Shown here: piece by piece, positions 12,147 through 16,243 of the stretch
Position numbering within the stretch: position 1 is the first letter of the stretch
Layout of the letters: each line of letters opens with the position of its first letter
From: Flavobacteriaceae bacterium UBA5544
GTDB taxonomy: Bacteria; Bacteroidota; Bacteroidia; Flavobacteriales; Flavobacteriaceae
Assembly: GCA_002426755.1 (NCBI GenBank)
Contig: DINI01000012.1
Location: forward strand, 1-16,243
Length of the DNA stretch: 16,243 bases
Direction: 5' to 3'
The notes under the pieces: model-generated
Database searches by the model: none
What the model was told of the DNA's origin: nothing
Seen by the model: only the letters and a program-made list of their open reading frames with translations
Program-made: the position numbers and the translations under genes

Positions 12147-13046
12147 TTAGTATGCCCACATATCTTGTTCGAAATCTCGAATTTTGTCTTTGATACGGTC
12201 AGACTCCAATAATTGCATCAATGCATTGTCAGCGACGTAATCTTTAACTTCCCTGTCACCGTACACATTCTCTTCTTTGTACATGTAACCATTAAATCGT
12301 CTAGAATTCAATAGATGGTCAAAAGACAATGGCATAGCACTATTCTTATTATTGAATGCTTTAGCTTCATGAAGAATCTGTCTCACTTCTGGATAAAACA
12401 CCCAGAACAATGGAATTGGTTCTTTGTTAGCTTCGTCTTCAGAATCGATAAAGTTGACATCAGGAGCAGCTGGAGCCAATCCTAAAATACGATACTTCAA
12501 TTCGCCTTGACGTTTGTCAAAATACCACAGACCTTTGATTAGATATGCACTAATGTCATAAGATTGTATATCTCTTGTAGTGATATATTCAGGATCAACC
12601 TTTCCTTCTGCATTGTATTGTTGATAACCAATATCTAAAGTATCTACTTTATGCAGAGCCGATTCGATATCTTTCAAGGTACGTTTTGCTGTAAAGTAAG
12701 AATCGTCATACATGTTTTCAATCTTACCCTCATTGATGTTTTTTACTAAAACATCATATAGTGAACGCCTATCTTTTCCAATGTTATTTGTATCTACTGG
12801 GAAATACAATGGAAAATTAACACGCTCATCAAGAACTACCTTTTCCCATGTCATTTTAGAGAATAAAATATCTCTGTCATCAACATATCCATATTCCAAA
12901 GGCTTATCGTTGTCCATTTCCTTTTGGGCTTCAGACTTCTGACCTATCTCTTGAGGTGTCTTTGCATTCAATAAGTTAGTTTGTGCAAACGAATACGTCG
13001 CCAGACTTACACTTACTACGGTTAATAAAACACTTTTTAAATTCAT
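12147..13046 (-). CDS. gldN: Gliding motility / type IX secretion protein GldN
   Basis: A 299-residue periplasmic protein of the GldN/PorN family. With the lipoprotein GldK it forms a ring in the periplasm under the outer membrane, part of the type IX secretion system and gliding apparatus. The start is the ATG at 13046, which begins a good signal peptide (MNLKSVLLTVVSVSLATYSFA, cleavage near residue 21); an earlier in-frame ATG at 13082 would bury it. Family features include the DRDILFSKMTWEKVVLDERVN stretch (about 57-77), PLYFPVDTN, the YLIKGLWYFDKRQGELKYRILGLAP block near 170-195, and PLFWVFYPEVRQIL. It ends in the acidic-aromatic tail FEQDMWAY. It is last in the operon, 68 bases after gldM, and followed by a terminator. 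Confidence 0.95.
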   Translation of the reverse strand: MNLKSVLLTVVSVSLATYSFAQTNLLNAKTPQEIGQKSEAQKEMDNDKPLEYGYVDDRDILFSKMTWEKVVLDERVNFPLYFPVDTNNIGKDRRSLYDVLVKNINEGKIENMYDDSYFTAKRTLKDIESALHKVDTLDIGYQQYNAEGKVDPEYITTRDIQSYDISAYLIKGLWYFDKRQGELKYRILGLAPAAPDVNFIDSEDEANKEPIPLFWVFYPEVRQILHEAKAFNNKNSAMPLSFDHLLNSRRFNGYMYKEENVYGDREVKDYVADNALMQLLESDRIKDKIRDFEQDMWAY

Positions 13047-13114
13047 AATTCTTTGTATTATTTGGGACACTAGTCTTAACATCTATACAACGTTAAAACG
13101 CTACCTAAATTATA

Positions 13115-14650
13115 TTAATTCGATATCTCTACAAAAACCGGTGATACATTTGGTAATTTAACCGGGTTACCTACGATAGAAGCCTTGATATCAAAAATCT
13201 GAACACCATCACCACGTGATGCTTTACGCAACGCATTTTTGGCTTGGTCACTCATTTTGTTACCGTTTACATTCACAGAAGGCTGTCCAGGTACTTTAAC
13301 TTTAAATGAGGTAACTGTTAGATTTAAATCAAAATCAAAATCATTCAATACCGCACCTACAGTACCTATTTCAAGGTTTTGACGAGGCAAACTTACGTTA
13401 TCTTGTTGTCCAGCAATAGTACCTGATGGTTTAGGTATGTCCTTGATACGGAATGTAGCTCTATCAGAAACTTTAGTTCCGTCAGGAAGTGTACCGGTCA
13501 CATTAATAATTACTTCCCTACCTTGTCCAGGACTCATATTATATTTACCGACACCACCAGCTTTCGATAAACCAGGTGCACTTGCGGATACGTTATTGTC
13601 TGATACTCCAGCAAACGAAATAGTCATAGGATTAACAACTCCACGATATACCACATTCATTTTGTCTGCAGAAATAGTTGCAGAGTTTGGTTTAGGAACT
13701 ACAGCATAAGTGCTTTTTATTTCAATCGGAACAATTGAATCTCCTTCTTTAAATTGCAAAGTTCCATTTATTTCACGCTCCCCCACTGCTCCAGCTGGAA
13801 AATCAAGGATAACTTGACCTGCTTGAGTATTAGCAATCTCTCTTCCATTAATAACAATCTTATCAAAATTTAATGTGTTATCAAAACGTCCTAAAACTAC
13901 TTTTCCTTTGAAATTTTCTCCGCTAAAAAAAGCGGTTTTATCGGGTATTACAATCGCCTGATAATTTCGCATTGAAAGCTGTTTTACTTGCTCGCCAGCT
14001 AACATTGCAGATAATACTTCAGATTCTGTCGTCTTAACATCAGCTTGTAATTGAGTCATTTTTGTTAAAGATGCCACTAAAGGATATCCTTTATAATTAT
14101 AATCCAACCACTCAATTTTATTTCCATCTCTATTTGTAACTGGTTCAGTCGCAAATTTATCTTTGACATCTTTAGCAATTACAGGATACGTATCTCCAAT
14201 TATTGATATCACTCCATCTCTAAATTTGGCAATTTCATTAATAAATTCTTGACCTTCTGGCTTTAACTTGTCACCAATAAAGAAATTATTATCAAGATAA
14301 TCCCCTTTATCCATTACCTCATAGTCTTTAGGGTCCTCAAGTTTCGCTGTCATATCTGTTTTGATTTTAGACAAGTATGCGTTGAAATCATTTGCCAATT
14401 TTGTGATGTTATCGGCGTTTTGCTTGATAGGTTGGTATTTTGCTGGTTGCTCATCAGCTTTAACAGCCAATCCAGCCATAAAAGCCTCGTTACGCGCTGT
14501 TGCCGCTTGATTTGAAGCAGTCAGCTTTTCGTTCATTAATCCAAATGCTGATAGCACTTCTTTTGACATATTCAATGCTAACATCGCAATGAAGATTAAA
14601 TACATCAAGTTAATCATTTTCTGCCTTGCGGATAATTTTCCTCCTGCCAT
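13115..14650 (-). CDS. gldM: Gliding motility / type IX secretion motor protein GldM
   Basis: A 511-residue single-pass inner-membrane protein with a long periplasmic part, usual length for GldM/PorM. A GldM dimer inside a GldL ring forms the proton-driven motor of type IX secretion and gliding, with the periplasmic arms reaching to GldK/GldN. The transmembrane helix is about 13-36 (INLMYLIFIAMLALNM), and Arg9, known in the F. johnsoniae motor to face the GldL membrane glutamate, is present in the SARQK start. After a helical region (about 37-225) come beta-rich domains matching periplasmic domains D2 to D4, with PDKTAFFSGENFKGKVVLG marking the beginning of D2. The gene begins 48 bases after gldL and is complete. 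Confidence 0.96.
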   Translation of the reverse strand: MAGGKLSARQKMINLMYLIFIAMLALNMSKEVLSAFGLMNEKLTASNQAATARNEAFMAGLAVKADEQPAKYQPIKQNADNITKLANDFNAYLSKIKTDMTAKLEDPKDYEVMDKGDYLDNNFFIGDKLKPEGQEFINEIAKFRDGVISIIGDTYPVIAKDVKDKFATEPVTNRDGNKIEWLDYNYKGYPLVASLTKMTQLQADVKTTESEVLSAMLAGEQVKQLSMRNYQAIVIPDKTAFFSGENFKGKVVLGRFDNTLNFDKIVINGREIANTQAGQVILDFPAGAVGEREINGTLQFKEGDSIVPIEIKSTYAVVPKPNSATISADKMNVVYRGVVNPMTISFAGVSDNNVSASAPGLSKAGGVGKYNMSPGQGREVIINVTGTLPDGTKVSDRATFRIKDIPKPSGTIAGQQDNVSLPRQNLEIGTVGAVLNDFDFDLNLTVTSFKVKVPGQPSVNVNGNKMSDQAKNALRKASRGDGVQIFDIKASIVGNPVKLPNVSPVFVEISN

Positions 14651-14698
14651 TTCTAATTAGTTTTAGTTGTTAATTGTTTAGAATTCACTAATCACTAA

Positions 14699-15343
14699 TT
14701 AGTTTCTGTTCATTGCAGAAAGCATTCCACCGTACACACCATTCAATGATGATAAGTTAGAAGCCATAGCTTGCATTTGTTCTTTAAGTTTTTGAGCATT
14801 CTCAACTGCTTCTTCATTGATTGAAGCTTGACGACTTGCAGCTTCCATTTGAACTTTATAAAGACTGTTTAAAGACTCCATTTGAGCAGCAGCCAATGAC
14901 ATTTCTTCACCATATTTTTTAGTCGCAGCTATAGAATCTACAGTTGGGCTGATACCTTTTGCAGCTCCTTCAAAGTTTTTGATGCTATTTCCTAAACTTG
15001 CCATCAATTCACCATCAATTTTAGCTTCTTTTAATAAATCATCTAATTTTTTAGATAATTGAGCTTCTGCATCTTTAGGTTGATCTTTCTTTCTGTCAGC
15101 ACCTTTTCCTCCAGCTAATTCTGGGTAAACCAATGACCAATCTAAATCGTCGTCAACTGGTTCGAATGCTGAAATTGCGAAAATAAGCGCCTCTGTAATC
15201 AAACCAATAGCTAACATCACGTTACCTGTTAATGGTCCTATTTCAAAGTGAATGATTTTAAATAATGCACCAACGATTACTACTGATGCTCCTAGTCCGT
15301 AAGCCATGTTCATAAACTTCTTACTTGCTCTTGATTGTGCCAT
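14699..15343 (-). CDS. gldL: Gliding motility / type IX secretion motor protein GldL
   Basis: A 214-residue inner-membrane protein, the stator-like partner of GldM. Two transmembrane helices lie at about 14-34 and 40-59 (GLGASVVIVGALFKIIHFEIG and NVMLAIGLITEALIFAIS). Lys29, His32 and Glu51 fall where the F. johnsoniae protein has the polar membrane residues needed for proton-driven rotation (K27, H30, E49 there, from memory). Following the helices is the acidic DDDLDWSLVYPEL segment and a long cytoplasmic helical tail with coiled-coil character, ending SLNGVYGGMLSAMNRN. It lies between gldK (90-base gap) and gldM (48-base gap) in the standard order. Start at ATG 15343; no closer alternative fits the family. 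Confidence 0.96.
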   Translation of the reverse strand: MAQSRASKKFMNMAYGLGASVVIVGALFKIIHFEIGPLTGNVMLAIGLITEALIFAISAFEPVDDDLDWSLVYPELAGGKGADRKKDQPKDAEAQLSKKLDDLLKEAKIDGELMASLGNSIKNFEGAAKGISPTVDSIAATKKYGEEMSLAAAQMESLNSLYKVQMEAASRQASINEEAVENAQKLKEQMQAMASNLSSLNGVYGGMLSAMNRN

Positions 15344-15397
15344 AATTTTGTTGTTTTAGTTAAGTTGATTACTTAAGTAGATTAATATTAATTTAGT

Positions 15398-15412
15398 TTG
15401 TTGTTGTTGTTG
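15398..15412. repeat. (TTG)5 microsatellite in gldK-gldL gap
   Basis: Five exact TTG triplets, continuing into a T/G-rich run to about 15425, in the 90-base gap between gldK and gldL. On the transcript strand this is (CAA)5, an unstructured leader for gldL. Confidence 0.8.
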
Positions 15413-15433
15413 TTTTTTGTTTTGTTAATACTA

Positions 15434-16243
15434 TTAATTAGTACCATTTCCTGCATTTTTGGTAACATCAGTTCCCATATAATCTTGAACCGTTCTGAAA
15501 CCTATGTAACTTCTAGCCGAATCTGCATATTCATAATCCCTAGAGCTAACTTGCAAGAAATATGCTACGTCTTTCCATGAACCTCCACGCACAACTTTAC
15601 GTTGATTGTCTGCATCATTAACATTAGGATTGATAGTTGACATATACTCATAGGAACCTGGATCATAAGAACCATTAACCCATTCAGAGACATTACCTGC
15701 CATATTATATAGGTTAAAATCATTTGGATCGTAAGATTTTGCCTCTACTGTATATAATGCTTGATCAGCAGCGTAATCTCCACGCAATGGTTTAAAGTTG
15801 GCCATAAAACAACCTCTGTCGTTTTTGGCGTATGGACCACCCCAAGGATAAGTAGCTCCTTGAAGACCGCCTCTAGCGGCATATTCCCATTCTGCTTCAG
15901 ATGGTAATCTGAATCTATTAACTGGTTGAGCACCTTTTTGTTTTTGATAAGCATTTTTCTTCAATGTTCTCCATTGACAGAATGCATTCGCTTGTTTCCA
16001 AGAAACACCTACTACAGGATAATCTCCGTAAGCAGCATGCCAGAAATAATCGTTATGCATTGGCTCATTATAGGAATAAGCAAAATCTCTAATCCAAGCA
16101 GTTGTATCTGGATAGACTTCAACTTGCTCTTGAACTATAAAATCAGAACGTTTTTTTCCTTTGTTTTTTGCAGCTTTAGCAATATCCATGTAGGTATATT
16201 GGAACTTGAATTTTCTCACATCCCAAGTACGTTGCCCATTATA
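15434..16243 (-). CDS. gldK: Type IX secretion lipoprotein GldK, C-terminal part
   Basis: The last 269 codons of GldK (PorK), open to the window edge, so the N-terminus with the expected lipoprotein signal is outside. GldK forms the periplasmic ring with GldN. The fold is that of formylglycine-generating enzyme/SUMF1, used here as a structural domain. Visible family blocks: YPVVGVSWKQANAFCQWR, FRLPSEAEWEYAARGG, YPWGGPY, GNVSEWVNGSYDP and RKVVRGGSWKDVAYFLQVSSR, ending SYIGFRTVQDYMG. A GTG in the frame at 16219 is internal and not a start: the reading frame and the homology continue upstream of it (NGQRTWDV). Catalytic activity is not expected for GldK. The next gene is gldL, same strand. Confidence 0.95.
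   Translation of the reverse strand, partial: YNGQRTWDVRKFKFQYTYMDIAKAAKNKGKKRSDFIVQEQVEVYPDTTAWIRDFAYSYNEPMHNDYFWHAAYGDYPVVGVSWKQANAFCQWRTLKKNAYQKQKGAQPVNRFRLPSEAEWEYAARGGLQGATYPWGGPYAKNDRGCFMANFKPLRGDYAADQALYTVEAKSYDPNDFNLYNMAGNVSEWVNGSYDPGSYEYMSTINPNVNDADNQRKVVRGGSWKDVAYFLQVSSRDYEYADSARSYIGFRTVQDYMGTDVTKNAGNGTN

Noticed and set aside
15745..15954. 69-codon minus-strand frame within gldK
   Set aside because: It overlaps a well-supported GldK reading frame and has no independent support.

Overview
This window looks like a chromosomal segment from the Flavobacteriaceae (Bacteroidota). It is AT-rich and carries gldK-gldL-gldM-gldN, the core genes of the type IX secretion and gliding machinery, which is restricted to Bacteroidota. 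Several genes have a TAnnTTTG promoter element, the -7 box of this phylum. Almost everything reads on the minus strand.

Right half (about 7.2-16.2 kb), ordinary chromosome. From the right edge inward: the 3' part of gldK, then gldL, gldM and gldN, closed by a hairpin terminator. Next come a DAO-type FAD oxidoreductase that converges with a small DUF983 membrane protein, a two-domain ABC-F ATPase directly followed by a 57-residue CPXCG cysteine-rich protein, a secreted leucine-rich-repeat protein, and an initiator tRNA (tRNA-fMet).

Left half (1 to about 7.2 kb), accessory DNA starting at the 3' end of tRNA-fMet. It has the look of one end of an integrative conjugative element or integrated plasmid. 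The backbone is a large ParB-like protein with a four-cysteine cluster, a DUF932 protein, a small basic protein and the start of ssb. Similar sets are found in Bacteroidota conjugative elements. No integrase, relaxase or transfer gene lies in the window, so the other end must be beyond base 1 or lost.

Between DUF932 and the ssb segment sits a cargo operon: an AbiEi-like antitoxin and AbiEii nucleotidyltransferase toxin (type IV toxin-antitoxin), translationally coupled to a third gene of the UPF0489 family with arginase-like metal motifs. The AbiE promoter is preceded by a cluster of repeated operator-like half-sites.

Four things do not reduce to genes. (1) parB and the DUF932 gene share a nearly identical 152-bp leader. 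(2) A tandem duplication of period about 207 bp, with a hairpin kept in each unit, fills the non-coding stretch between the cargo and the ssb segment. (3) Two 10-bp direct repeats one helical turn apart lie just outside the tRNA. (4) A 10-bp inverted repeat could hide the LRR gene's start codon. The strongest candidate for something undescribed is the AbiEi-AbiEii-UPF0489 operon.
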